Source of the DNA: Clostridia bacterium | GTDB lineage: Bacteria; Bacillota; Clostridia; RGIG6154 | Assembly: GCA_017409875.1 (NCBI GenBank) | Contig: JAFQRW010000004.1 | Span: 1-52,218, forward strand | Direction: 5' to 3' | Length of the DNA: 52,218 bases | Shown: positions 17,298 to 25,791 of the stretch, piece after piece | Layout of the letters: every line of letters starts with the position of its first letter | How positions within the stretch are numbered: the stretch's first letter is position 1 | The notes under the pieces: generated by a model | What the model saw: only the letters and a program-made list of their open reading frames with translations | Told to the model about the DNA's origin: nothing | Databases searched by the model: none | Made by a program: the position numbers and the translations under genes

Positions 17298-17403
17298 CAT
17301 ATACTCCGTTTCCGTTTCTTTAATTGAAACCAAAATTATATCAAGATAATTATACAACAAAATTTTATAAAAATAAAGGTTTTTAAGAAATTTTATCTAA
17401 TTA

Positions 17404-17409
17404 TATAAT
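17404..17409 (+). promoter_or_regulatory. Possible -10 box of ppa
   Basis: TATAAT at 17404-17409, 50 bases before the ppa ATG, with only a weak TTTTAA at the -35 position (17381-17386). The 161-base nusB/ppa divergent gap is very AT-rich, so this call is uncertain. Confidence 0.35.
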
Positions 17410-17458
17410 ATTAACAAGATGCAAATACTATAAAAAAGATTGAAAAGAGGTTTTTTAA

Positions 17459-17989
17459 ATGAATTTATGGCATGATATGCCGCAAGAGCGTATTGACCCC
17501 TGGGAGTTTGATGCTGTAATAGAAATTTCAAAGTACAGCAAATCTAAATATGAGCTTGACAAACAGACAGGCGTTTTAAAATTAGACCGTGTTTTACACA
17601 CTTCAACACATTACCCTGCCAATTACGGATTTATTCCAAAAACGTACGCCGATGACGATGACCCTTTGGATGTGCTTGTTCTTTGTTCTGAAACAATACT
17701 TCCAATGTCACTGGTAACCTGCAAACCTATAGGCGTAATTTCAATGATTGACAATGATTCATCTGATGAAAAAATCATTGCTGTTGCATCAGGTGACCCG
17801 ACATATAACGGATACACCGATATTTCGCAGCTCCCTAAACACATTTTTGATGAAATGGCACATTTTTTCTCGGTGTATAAGGCATTAGAGCACACAACTA
17901 CAACAGTTGACAATATCGCTGACAAAGAAACTGCAGTTAAAATAATTGAAAAATCTATTTATAACTACAAACAAAAGTTTTCAAGTTAA
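17459..17989 (+). CDS. ppa: Inorganic pyrophosphatase, family I
   Basis: Hydrolyses pyrophosphate to drive biosynthetic reactions. The metal-binding signature DDDDPLDVLVL is at 65-75 and HYPANYGFIPKT at 51-62; the 176 residues match family I soluble enzymes rather than family II DHH enzymes or membrane pumps. It is a single gene with ribosome binding site AGAGG, diverging from nusB and converging on birA through a shared terminator. Confidence 0.94.
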   Translation: MNLWHDMPQERIDPWEFDAVIEISKYSKSKYELDKQTGVLKLDRVLHTSTHYPANYGFIPKTYADDDDPLDVLVLCSETILPMSLVTCKPIGVISMIDNDSSDEKIIAVASGDPTYNGYTDISQLPKHIFDEMAHFFSVYKALEHTTTTVDNIADKETAVKIIEKSIYNYKQKFSS

Positions 17990-18015
17990 AAAATCGGGCT
18001 TAATGCCCGATTTTT
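17988..18015. terminator. Bidirectional terminator between ppa and birA
   Basis: AAATCGGGC and GCCCGATTT (17991-17999, 18005-18013) with a 5-nt loop, flanked by A and T runs. It overlaps the birA stop region. Confidence 0.9.
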
Positions 18016-18785
18016 ATACTTATCTCACCAAAAGACAATACCCTTTTAGTTCCATCTTGATATTTAACTTCTAATTTGCAGTTTTCATCAATCCCCGTAC
18101 AAAATGCATCTTTTTCAGTTCCACTCTCAATTATCTTTATATCTTTACCCACAACACATGAACGGCAAATGTACTCACTAACGAACTCTTTTTTTGAAAG
18201 GTTTTTATAAATTTCGCAAAAATTATCAAGTATTTTAGCGCAAAGTCTGTTTCTTATCCCAAAATCAAAACTGTCAAAAACTGCTCCTGCTATGTCTTTT
18301 ATTTCATCATTAAATCCGCATTTTGGTTCAAATACATTAATTCCTATCCCTAAAACTGCGTAATCAAGTTTTTTATCTTTTGCTGACAAACCTGACTCAA
18401 CTAAAATTCCGCATACTTTTTTACCATTTAAATAAACGTCATTAACCCACTTAATATCAGCTTTTTTATCAGATATGTCTTCGATTGCACGAGCTACAGC
18501 AACTGATGCTGCTGTTGTTATTAAAACTGCGTCTTCGGGGTTTAAATCAGGTCTTAAAATTATGCTGAAATAAAGTCCTGATTCGTCCTCAGAATAAAAT
18601 TTTCTGCCAAGTCTGCCCCTTCCTGCTGACTGTGAAAGTGCAATTAAAGTCACTCCTTCACTTGCACCTTTTTTGGCCTTTTCTTTAAGTATATCGTTTG
18701 TAGAAGTTACTTTGTCTATAACCTCAATATTATAAAACTTTTTATTCTTAAGTTCACTTAAAACACCGGTTAGGCACAAATCCAT
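18000..18785 (-). CDS. birA: Biotin--[acetyl-CoA-carboxylase] ligase, single-domain
   Basis: Activates biotin with ATP and attaches it to carboxylase carrier domains. The biotin loop GRGRLGR is at 55-61 and KWVNDVYLNGKKVCGIL at 112-128, followed by the C-terminal SH3-like domain. At 261 residues it lacks the N-terminal winged-helix DNA-binding domain of bifunctional BirA, so it should not repress biotin genes itself. It ends a leftward group with the carboxypeptidase and the DUF6514-like gene; bioY is 4 kb downstream. Confidence 0.93.
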   Translation of the reverse strand: MDLCLTGVLSELKNKKFYNIEVIDKVTSTNDILKEKAKKGASEGVTLIALSQSAGRGRLGRKFYSEDESGLYFSIILRPDLNPEDAVLITTAASVAVARAIEDISDKKADIKWVNDVYLNGKKVCGILVESGLSAKDKKLDYAVLGIGINVFEPKCGFNDEIKDIAGAVFDSFDFGIRNRLCAKILDNFCEIYKNLSKKEFVSEYICRSCVVGKDIKIIESGTEKDAFCTGIDENCKLEVKYQDGTKRVLSFGEISIKIGH

Positions 18786-18827
18786 TTAAATCACCATTAA
18801 TTATTTTACCATCTGCTAAAAAAAGTG

Positions 18828-19937
18828 TCAATCACAAAGTGAAGAAATAAGAATTTTAAAATTGTCCCATATTGTTGGTATATACAAAACTTCTATATCA
18901 TTATTTGCAATAAGCGGTATCTCTGAAATTTTTTTATCGTTTAAATATATTTCAGCAAAACCAAGTGTCTGTCCTTTTAATACAGGCGCTTTAACATCTC
19001 TTGCAATGTTTACATTAATTTTCGTTTTATCACTTTTCAAAACAGGAAACCAAAAGCCTGCTTGCGCTTTTATTTCCACAACGGTCTCAGTGCCGTTTTC
19101 TATGCTACACTTCCCAAGTATTTCATCTTTTTTTACAATGCATTTGCTTTCTAAAAGTGAAAACCCTAAATCAAGCATTTTGGTATGATCATCCCAATCA
19201 TTCGGCGCATTAAGAGTTACCGCAATCAACCGTGTGCCATTTTTAAAAGCAGAAGACACAAGGCATCTGCCGCATTTTTTTGTAAATCCTGTTTTTACCC
19301 CATCTGCTCCTTCGTACAAAGAAAGCATTTTGTTGTGATTTTTAAGGCTTCTGTCCCACTTATGGCCTTGCCATGGAATTGTTTTTTGCTTTGTTGAAAC
19401 TATTTCTTTAAATTTCTCATTTTCCATTGCATACGCAGTTATTTTTGCAAGGTCAAGCGCTGTTGTATAGTGCCCCTCCTCATCAAGTCCATTAGGATTT
19501 TTAAACGAAGAATTATTTGCTCCTGCTTTTTTTGCCGTTTCATTCATCAAGAGAGCAAACTTTTCTGTTGTACCTGAAATATGCTCAGCAATTGCAATAG
19601 CTGCATCATTTCCTGAAGAAAGCATAAGTCCGTACAACAGGTTTTCAAGAGTTTGTTTTTCACCTGCTTCAAGCCACACAGATGATCCTTCCACATCGGC
19701 AGCTTTTTTACTCACAGTAACCACATCGGTTAAATTACTGTTTTCAAGTGCGGTAATGGCTGTTACAATTTTTGTTGTGCTTGCCATTCCTCTTTTTTCA
19801 TCTTGGTTTTTTTCAAAAATAATTCTTTGGCTTTGAGGCTCGTATAACACAGCATTTCGTGCCGAAACTTCGATTGCATGAACATTTTCAGGCACAATCA
19901 CGACAAGTATCAAAATAAGCATTTTAACAAATTTCAT
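18828..19937 (-). CDS. D-alanyl-D-alanine carboxypeptidase (peptidase S11, PBP5/6 family)
   Basis: Trims the terminal D-alanine of peptidoglycan stem peptides outside the membrane. A signal peptide covers about residues 1-21 (MKFVKMLILILVVIVPENVHA). The three penicillin-binding motifs are STTK at 53-56 (nucleophile S53), SGN at 108-110 and KTG at 215-217; a PBP5 C-terminal beta domain follows. The 369 residues match DacA/DacF-type enzymes. In spore formers such genes may be vegetative (dacA) or sporulation-specific (dacF, dacB); the sequence alone does not decide. Confidence 0.93.
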   Translation of the reverse strand: MKFVKMLILILVVIVPENVHAIEVSARNAVLYEPQSQRIIFEKNQDEKRGMASTTKIVTAITALENSNLTDVVTVSKKAADVEGSSVWLEAGEKQTLENLLYGLMLSSGNDAAIAIAEHISGTTEKFALLMNETAKKAGANNSSFKNPNGLDEEGHYTTALDLAKITAYAMENEKFKEIVSTKQKTIPWQGHKWDRSLKNHNKMLSLYEGADGVKTGFTKKCGRCLVSSAFKNGTRLIAVTLNAPNDWDDHTKMLDLGFSLLESKCIVKKDEILGKCSIENGTETVVEIKAQAGFWFPVLKSDKTKINVNIARDVKAPVLKGQTLGFAEIYLNDKKISEIPLIANNDIEVLYIPTIWDNFKILISSLCD

Positions 19938-19983
19938 ATAAACAACTCCTAAAATTCATATATGAAATTGTATGCTTAAAATC

Positions 19984-20256
19984 TTATATTGAATACAACT
20001 CTTCAGCAAATTCCTCGCAAAGCTGTTTTAAATGTACACATGTTACCTGATTTTTAATAAGAATGTTTATAAAATCCATAATGCTTTGCTTATCATCCCA
20101 AATATCATAAACTGCATCAAGCTGATGAGTATGTACATCTTTTATTGCAACTCCGTATGTAGTTATAGTTTTATCAGATGTTTTGTTCTTTGTTTCTGTA
20201 AGATAGTACTCAAAATCACCTGCGCCCTTTATATGACATGTTTTAACATACTCCAT
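19984..20256 (-). CDS. Small DUF6514-like protein
   Basis: A 90-residue cytosolic protein with the pattern YYLTE..., YGVAI and a C-terminal helix VTCVHLKQLCEEFAEEL, which resembles the DUF6514 family of Clostridia. No function is known. It has its own candidate promoter at 20304-20331 and sits 46 bases ahead of the carboxypeptidase gene. The family assignment is from memory of the pattern and not certain. Confidence 0.6.
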   Translation of the reverse strand: MEYVKTCHIKGAGDFEYYLTETKNKTSDKTITTYGVAIKDVHTHQLDAVYDIWDDKQSIMDFINILIKNQVTCVHLKQLCEEFAEELYSI

Positions 20257-20303
20257 AACAATTCCCTTTCTTAAAAAAATATTAAATTTTGTAACACATT
20301 TTT

Positions 20304-20331
20304 AGTATAGTGCATATCCAAAAAAACACAA
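20304..20331 (-). promoter_or_regulatory. Candidate promoter of the DUF6514-like gene
   Basis: On the minus strand TTGTGT (20326-20331), 16 bases, TATACT (20304-20309), about 50 bases before the start codon. Confidence 0.5.
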
Positions 20332-20572
20332 AATCTGTTTTCAGGGGAATTTATGGTAAATTTATTCTATTATTTAAAATTATAGGTATTTTTTGGCATT
20401 TTTCTTTTATTTTTCACTATTTTTATATATTTATAAAATTTAAGGAAATTTTTCGACATTGAAAATTCGCTTTAAATCAATATTTAATCGCGTTTTTATA
20501 CAACAAAATAGTTTTTTCGATATTTTTAAAATTTTTTATACATTTTTTAAATTTTAACACTTTTTTAATATT
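20332..20572. other. Gene-free, extremely AT-rich stretch
   Basis: About 240 bases with long runs of T and A and no reading frame, hairpin or recognised RNA on either strand. It lies between the argH terminator and the promoter of the DUF6514-like gene. I see nothing else in it. Confidence 0.6.
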
Positions 20573-20606
20573 TTTAAAAAAAGATGCGGCTGTTAGCCGC
20601 ATCTTT
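20573..20606 (-). terminator. Terminator of argGH
   Basis: Minus strand AAAGATGCGGCT and its complement (20606-20595 and 20591-20580) with a 3-nt loop, then a T run. It lies 12 bases after the argH stop. Confidence 0.9.
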
Positions 20607-20617
20607 AACCTAAAAAA

Positions 20618-21991
20618 CTATTTATTTCTTTTTGTTTTTACTCTTTCTATCTGAATTTCAACTGACTCAGGAGATGGTCCCCCTTCTGACGTTCTCTTTG
20701 AAACACAAGTTTCAAGACTTATTGCTTCCAAAACATCTTGCTCAAAATTCTCATTAAATTCTTTAAATGTTTCAAGCGATAAATCTTCCAAAACTGTATT
20801 GTTCTTAATGCAATATGCAACCAAAGTTCCCGACACCTTATATGCATCACGGAACGGAACACCCTTTTTAGTCAGATAATCTGCAACATCTGTTGCGTTA
20901 ATAAAGCCCTTTGATGCCGCTTTTCTCATATTATCTTCTAAAACCTTAACTGTATCTAACATAGGTATAAATGTAACAAGGCACTCTTTGAGTGTATCTA
21001 CTGCATCAAAAATTGCTTCTTTATCTTCTTGCATATCCTTATTATATGCAAGCGGCAGCCCCTTCATCATTGTAAGAAGTGTTATCAAATCGCCGTAAAC
21101 TCTTCCTGTTTTTCCACGTATAAGTTCAGTAACGTCCGGATTTTTCTTTTGAGGCATTATAGAAGAACCTGTTGAAAAGGCGTCGTCAAGCTCGATAAAC
21201 TTAAATTCTGAACTGCACCAAAGAATAATCTCTTCAGAAAACCTTGAAAGATGCATCATAATAATTGAAATTGTGGACGCAAGCTCAATACAAAAATCTC
21301 TGTCAGACACACCGTCTAAACTATTTTGACACACGCCATTAAAACCAAGGATTTCGTTTACCATTAGCCTGTCAATAGGATAAGTTGTACCTGCAAGCGC
21401 ACAGCTGCCAAGAGGCAGATACTTAATCCTTTGATTGCACTGAGACAGCCTTTCAACATCTCTTAAAAGCATCTGAACATAAGCCATTAAATGATGCCCG
21501 AAAGTAATAGGCTGTGCTCTTTGCAAGTGGGTATACCCCGGCATTACTACTTTTTTGTATTTTTCAGCTTTTTCTAACAATGTATCTATAAGCTCGTTAA
21601 CAAGCACCAAAAGTTCTTCAGTTTGTTCTGCTAAGTAGAGCCTTATATCAAGTGCTACCTGATCATTTCTGCTTCTTGCCGTATGAAGTCTTTTTCCTGC
21701 GTCTCCTATTCTTTGTGTAAGCTCAGACTCTATAAACATGTGTATGTCTTCTGCATCGCTATTAAAGCTCAGCACTCCGTTTTCAATGTCAGCTAATATT
21801 TCACTTAATCCTTTTATTATTTTTTCAACATCTTCACCGCTTATAATTCCTGTTGCGCCAAGCATTTTGGCATGCGCTATGCTGCCCTCGATATCGTTTT
21901 TGTACATTCTCGAATCAAAGCTTAAAGAGGAATTAAAGCTGTTTACTCTGTTATCAGTATCTTTAGAAAAACGGCCCGCCCATAACTTCAT
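20618..21991 (-). CDS. argH: Argininosuccinate lyase
   Basis: Last step of arginine synthesis, splitting argininosuccinate into arginine and fumarate. The superfamily signature GSSIMPQKKNPD is at 275-286, with TARSRNDQ at 104-111 and the catalytic histidine in YTHLQRAQP (about 153-161). The ATG at 21991 follows AAAGGAG and starts the usual MKLWAGRF; the ten extra residues of a longer frame are unlikely. The product has 457 residues. It is second in the argGH operon. Confidence 0.97.
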   Translation of the reverse strand: MKLWAGRFSKDTDNRVNSFNSSLSFDSRMYKNDIEGSIAHAKMLGATGIISGEDVEKIIKGLSEILADIENGVLSFNSDAEDIHMFIESELTQRIGDAGKRLHTARSRNDQVALDIRLYLAEQTEELLVLVNELIDTLLEKAEKYKKVVMPGYTHLQRAQPITFGHHLMAYVQMLLRDVERLSQCNQRIKYLPLGSCALAGTTYPIDRLMVNEILGFNGVCQNSLDGVSDRDFCIELASTISIIMMHLSRFSEEIILWCSSEFKFIELDDAFSTGSSIMPQKKNPDVTELIRGKTGRVYGDLITLLTMMKGLPLAYNKDMQEDKEAIFDAVDTLKECLVTFIPMLDTVKVLEDNMRKAASKGFINATDVADYLTKKGVPFRDAYKVSGTLVAYCIKNNTVLEDLSLETFKEFNENFEQDVLEAISLETCVSKRTSEGGPSPESVEIQIERVKTKRNK

Positions 21992-22017
21992 AATTAAATC
22001 TCCTTTAAAAGTTGATT

Positions 22018-22042
22018 GCACTGCCCTTTAAAAGAGCAGTGC
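22018..22042. repeat. Hairpin in the argG-argH gap
   Basis: GCACTGC (22018-22024) pairs with GCAGTGC (22036-22042) around an 11-nt loop. No T run follows on the minus strand, so it is not an intrinsic terminator. It may influence mRNA stability or processing between the two cistrons. Confidence 0.5.
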
Positions 22043-22052
22043 CTGAAAATTA

Positions 22053-23270
22053 TTATAATTTACCTAGTTTCTGTTCAAGTTTTGCCTGAACCTTAATCGG
22101 CAATCCAAACAAGTTGATAAAGCCTTGTGAATCCATCTGATTGTAGTCTTCATCTTCACCGAATGATGCAGTAACTTCATCATAAAGTGAGTATGGACTT
22201 TCCATAGATGCGTTAATAATATTGCCTTTGTAAAGCTTTAACTTAACCTCGCCTGTAACTGTTTGCTGAGTTGAATCAACAAAAGCGCAAATTGCTTTGC
22301 AAAGCGGTGTAAACCACTGACCGTTGTATACGATATCTGCCATCTTCTGTGAAACGATTTCTTTAAAATGCATTGTTTCTTTGTCAAGGCAAAGGGTTTC
22401 CAAAACAGAATGTGCGTGATAAAGAATTGTTCCGCCGGGAGTTTCGTATACACCTCTTGACTTCATACCAACCAAACGGTTTTCAACAATGTCTATAATA
22501 CCAATTCCGTTTCTTCCGCCGATTCTATTAAGCTCTTTAATTAATGAAACACCATCCAACTCTTTTCCGTTAAGTTTAACAGGTATACCTTTTTCAAATG
22601 AAATGGTTACATACTCAGGTGAGTCGGGTGCGGCTTCAGGTGAAACTCCGAGTTCAAGGATTTTATCATACATTGGCTCATTTTTTGGATCCTCCAAATC
22701 AAGACCTTCGTGTGATAAATGCCAGAGGTTTTTATCCTTTGAATAATTTGTTTCTCTTGTTATTTTAAGAGGAATGTTTCTCTCTTCAGCATATTTAATC
22801 TCATCTTCACGTGATTTTAAATCCCATGTTCTCCAGGGAGCGATGATATCCATATCGGGAGCAAACGCTTTAATTGTAAGTTCAAAACGAACCTGGTCAT
22901 TACCTTTGCCTGTGCAACCATGAGCAATAGCTTCACAACCCTCTTTCTTTGCAATTTCAACTAATCTTTTTGCAATAATAGGACGTGCAAATGAAGTGCC
23001 CAAAAGATAAGTACCTTCGTATTTAGCACCTGCTTTAAGTGTAGGCCAGATAAAATCTTCAACAAATTCTTTTGTTAAATCTTCTATGTAAAGTTTGCTT
23101 GCGCCTGTTTTTATTGCTTTTTCTTCCAAGCCCTCAAGCTCTGATTCCTGACCAACATCTGCTGCAACTGCAATAACTTCGCATCCATAGTTTTCTTTAA
23201 GCCATGGAATGATGATAGATGTATCCAATCCGCCTGAATACGCAAGCAATACCTTTTTATACTGTTTCAT
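22053..23270 (-). CDS. argG: Argininosuccinate synthase
   Basis: Joins citrulline and aspartate with ATP. The ATP-pyrophosphatase P-loop SGGLDTS is at 12-18, and [14 protein letters not shown] near 118 and [15 protein letters not shown] further on are family hallmarks. Length 405. It heads the argGH operon with a strong promoter 37 bases upstream; candidate arginine-repressor half-sites overlap that promoter. Confidence 0.97.
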   Translation of the reverse strand: MKQYKKVLLAYSGGLDTSIIIPWLKENYGCEVIAVAADVGQESELEGLEEKAIKTGASKLYIEDLTKEFVEDFIWPTLKAGAKYEGTYLLGTSFARPIIAKRLVEIAKKEGCEAIAHGCTGKGNDQVRFELTIKAFAPDMDIIAPWRTWDLKSREDEIKYAEERNIPLKITRETNYSKDKNLWHLSHEGLDLEDPKNEPMYDKILELGVSPEAAPDSPEYVTISFEKGIPVKLNGKELDGVSLIKELNRIGGRNGIGIIDIVENRLVGMKSRGVYETPGGTILYHAHSVLETLCLDKETMHFKEIVSQKMADIVYNGQWFTPLCKAICAFVDSTQQTVTGEVKLKLYKGNIINASMESPYSLYDEVTASFGEDEDYNQMDSQGFINLFGLPIKVQAKLEQKLGKL

Positions 23271-23306
23271 TTTATAATTCCTGCTTTCTCTTTATAATTT
23301 TAGTAA

Positions 23307-23335
23307 AGTATACACCTGTTTTGCATAAAAGTCAA
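23307..23335 (-). promoter_or_regulatory. Promoter of argGH
   Basis: Minus strand TTGACT (23330-23335), 17 bases, TATACT (23307-23312). The motif TTTGCATAAAAGTCAAG on the plus strand (about 23320-23336) overlaps the -35 box and resembles an ARG box; two further TGCATA-containing stretches lie upstream at about 23352 and 23405. Confidence 0.8.
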
Positions 23336-23472
23336 GGGTATTTTAGAAAAATATGCAAATTTTTTTGAAAAAAATGTATATTTTATCATTTTTTGTACAT
23401 TTTTATGCATTTTAGTGCTATATACACACAACAATGAATAAAATTATACAAAAATTATTAAGGAGAAATTAA

Positions 23473-24390
23473 ATGTTAAAGCTTTTTATCCCTGTATTTA
23501 TTTACATTGGTGCAATAGTTGGTGCAGGATTTGCGTCAGGACAGGAAATTGCTGTATTTTTCGGAATGGACTCATCAGGATTTGGAATTCCAATAGCAGG
23601 GTTTTTATTTACTCTTTGTGCATTCAGAATCTTTTGTGATATTGAAAAATACAGCATCACTACCTATCAACAATATCTGAAAGAAAAAACTTACTTTTTT
23701 TCACCTTTTTTCAATGTGATTTCTGCTCTGTTTTGTTGTGCATCCTACGGGATAATGGTCTCAGGGGTTAATACCGTTTTGGAAAATTTCAATATAAGAT
23801 ACGGAGGAATTATTTTTGCGGGTTTTTGCTTTGTCATTTTCGCCTTCAGCCTTAAAGGCATAGAAATTGTAAATCTTATTTCCACTCCCCTTATCATTTC
23901 AGGAATGCTTACCGTAGGAATACGTTCTGTTCCCGTTTTTGCTGACCAGACTTTAAAAACGACTTACTATGTTGCCTACAATATGCTTGGTTGTTTGCCC
24001 GTATTGTGTGGTTTTAGAATATATATCAAAAATAAAAAACAGGCAGTTTTAGTTTCGGTAATAAGCGGCATTATACTTACGCTTTTAATGCTTATAGTCA
24101 ACATCTTAACGCCAATGGATTACAGCGAAATGCCGATGCTTGTTCAAGCCAAAAATTTAAATTTGGGCGTTTTATATTCAGCGGTATTGGTTTTAGCAAT
24201 GCTCACAACTGCTGTTTCAAACGGGTTTGGCTTTATACAATCTGTAAAAACAAAACCACTTTTTTCAAACATAATTCTCTTTATCACCGCGCTTATAATG
24301 CTGTCATTCGGCTTTGCCCCGCTGGTTGAAAAAGTATTTGTTTTCTTTGGCGTTTTAAGCACAGCACTGCTGTTTTTTGTGATTTTTTAA
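23473..24390 (+). CDS. YkvI-like multi-pass membrane protein
   Basis: A 305-residue protein of about ten membrane segments that begins FIPVFIYIGAIVGAGFASGQEI, the conserved first helix of the YkvI family, distantly related to the amino-acid/polyamine/cation carrier fold. The GxGFASGQE break in helix 1 resembles the substrate-binding unwound region of that fold. Substrate unknown. Its own terminator follows and it diverges from argG across a 202-base gap. The C-terminus ends within a membrane helix (LLFFVIF). Confidence 0.75.
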   Translation: MLKLFIPVFIYIGAIVGAGFASGQEIAVFFGMDSSGFGIPIAGFLFTLCAFRIFCDIEKYSITTYQQYLKEKTYFFSPFFNVISALFCCASYGIMVSGVNTVLENFNIRYGGIIFAGFCFVIFAFSLKGIEIVNLISTPLIISGMLTVGIRSVPVFADQTLKTTYYVAYNMLGCLPVLCGFRIYIKNKKQAVLVSVISGIILTLLMLIVNILTPMDYSEMPMLVQAKNLNLGVLYSAVLVLAMLTTAVSNGFGFIQSVKTKPLFSNIILFITALIMLSFGFAPLVEKVFVFFGVLSTALLFFVIF

Positions 24391-24402
24391 GCATCAGTTT
24401 AT

Positions 24403-24434
24403 ACCATCTCTTTCGAGATGGTTTTTTGTTTTTT
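24403..24434 (+). terminator. Terminator after the YkvI-like gene
   Basis: ACCATCTC (24403-24410), loop TTTC, GAGATGGT (24415-24422), then a T run interrupted by one G. Its 3' end is ten bases before the -35 box of the next operon. Confidence 0.9.
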
Positions 24435-24443
24435 AAAAAACTA

Positions 24444-24472
24444 TTGACAAACTTTACTTTTTGATATATACT
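24444..24472 (+). promoter_or_regulatory. Promoter of the GntR/ABC operon
   Basis: TTGACA (24444-24449), 17 bases, TATACT (24467-24472). The predicted start point falls inside the adjacent operator. Confidence 0.88.
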
Positions 24473-24476
24473 CAAG

Positions 24477-24500
24477 GTGTACTACTATGATATAGTACAC
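24477..24500 (+). promoter_or_regulatory. Operator for the GntR/YtrA-type repressor
   Basis: A perfect 8-bp inverted repeat, GTGTACTA (24477-24484) and TAGTACAC (24493-24500), with an 8-base spacer. It begins five bases after the -10 box and covers the start site, a classic repressor position. The GTACTA/TAGTAC core is like sites known for YtrA-subfamily regulators, and the repressor gene follows at once. Confidence 0.82.
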
Positions 24501-24520
24501 TATAGAAAGGAGGCGTTTTA

Positions 24521-24895
24521 ATGTTTGGAATTACTATTGATGGTATTGATGCTATTCACGAACAGCTTTCAAAAAGCATTAAAAAGCTGGTAATCACAGG
24601 CGTTTTAAAAAAAGGCTCTCCTCTTCCATCGGTAAGAGAGCTTGCCTTAGACCTTGCCATTAATCCAAACACCGTTCAAAAAGCTTATGCCTTTTTAGAA
24701 CAACAAGGTATAACGCACTCAGTAAGCGGAAAAGGCAGATTTGTTGCAGTGGATGCTAGCGACTTGAAAAAAATTTCGCAGCAGGAAATCTTAAATGTGA
24801 CTGCCCTTCAAATTAAAGAACTCAAAAATCTTGGAATGAGTCTTACTGACATTAAAGCTGAAATTGAAAAAATTTACGAGGAGGGAAACAAATGA
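24521..24895 (+). CDS. GntR-family transcriptional regulator, YtrA subfamily
   Basis: A short regulator of 124 residues: winged helix-turn-helix at about 10-75, with LPSVRELALDLAINPNTV at 35-52 as the recognition region, and only a short C-terminal helical tail instead of a ligand-binding domain, which defines the YtrA subfamily. It is the first gene of the ABC operon, its stop overlapping the next start (ATGA), and almost certainly represses its own promoter through the operator at 24477-24500. The inducer is not visible; in characterised YtrA systems it is often cell-wall stress. Confidence 0.9.
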   Translation: MFGITIDGIDAIHEQLSKSIKKLVITGVLKKGSPLPSVRELALDLAINPNTVQKAYAFLEQQGITHSVSGKGRFVAVDASDLKKISQQEILNVTALQIKELKNLGMSLTDIKAEIEKIYEEGNK

Positions 24896-25791
24896 TATCA
24901 ATTAAAAATGTAACGCACACTTATGAAAAAGAAACTGTCTTAGAAAACCTTTGTTCTGAAATAAAACTTGGCAGCATATACGGACTTATTGGTTCTAATG
25001 GTGCAGGAAAATCTACTCTTTTAAATGTTATTGACGGTATTTTCAAACCGCTTTCAGGTGAAGTTTTAATAGATGGAATAAATACATACGAAAATCCTGT
25101 TTTAAAAGATAAGATTGCCTACGTCCCTGACGACCCATTTTTCTTTAATTCTTATTCAATGGATGAAATGGCTAAATACTTAAATCAGGTTTTTGAGTCA
25201 TTTACTATGGAAAAATATAAAGAAATCAAAGCACATTTTCCACTTGAATCAAGCAAAAAGATGAACACGTTTTCTAAAGGTATGAAACGTCAGGCTGCAA
25301 TAATCTTTGCATTATCACAAAGCCCTAAACTTTTGCTTTGCGATGAGTGTTTTGACGGTCTTGACCCTGTTATCAAGCAGCTGGTTAAAAGAAATATTAT
25401 TGCAGAGGTTGAAAAAAACAACATGACTGTTATCATTTCTTCCCACAACCTGCGTGAAATTGAAAACCTTTGCGATGTTATCGGCATACTTCATAACAAA
25501 CAAATAATTTTAGAAAGAAGCATTGACGACATAAAAGAGGTTGTTAATAAATTTCAGGTTGCTTTTGAAAATCCGCTTCCGGATGACGCTTTTTCTGAAA
25601 TTGATATTATTTCAAAGCAAAGCAAAGGTAGCGTTACCGAACTTGTAACAAGAGGTAACAAGGATTTGGTAAAAGCCAAACTTAATGACTTAAAACCTGT
25701 TATTTTAGATACACTTCCTTTAAGTTTAGAGGATATATTTATTTACGAAATGGAGGCAAACGGATATGACTTCTCTAAAATTCTCGTATAG
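24892..25791 (+). CDS. ABC transporter ATP-binding protein
   Basis: ATPase of an ABC-2-type exporter. Walker A GSNGAGKST is at 34-42, the signature is the variant FSKGM at 127-131, typical of the YtrB/bacitracin-type subgroup, Walker B LLLCDE is at 147-152 and the switch histidine in SSHNL near 182. The 299 residues include about 75 C-terminal residues beyond the nucleotide-binding domain. It overlaps the regulator by four bases and the permease by 26, so the three are co-translated. Confidence 0.92.
   Translation: MISIKNVTHTYEKETVLENLCSEIKLGSIYGLIGSNGAGKSTLLNVIDGIFKPLSGEVLIDGINTYENPVLKDKIAYVPDDPFFFNSYSMDEMAKYLNQVFESFTMEKYKEIKAHFPLESSKKMNTFSKGMKRQAAIIFALSQSPKLLLCDECFDGLDPVIKQLVKRNIIAEVEKNNMTVIISSHNLREIENLCDVIGILHNKQIILERSIDDIKEVVNKFQVAFENPLPDDAFSEIDIISKQSKGSVTELVTRGNKDLVKAKLNDLKPVILDTLPLSLEDIFIYEMEANGYDFSKILV

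Noticed and set aside
22018-22042. Terminator between argG and argH
   Set aside because: The hairpin lacks a following T run on the minus strand, and the argH ribosome binding site comes soon after.
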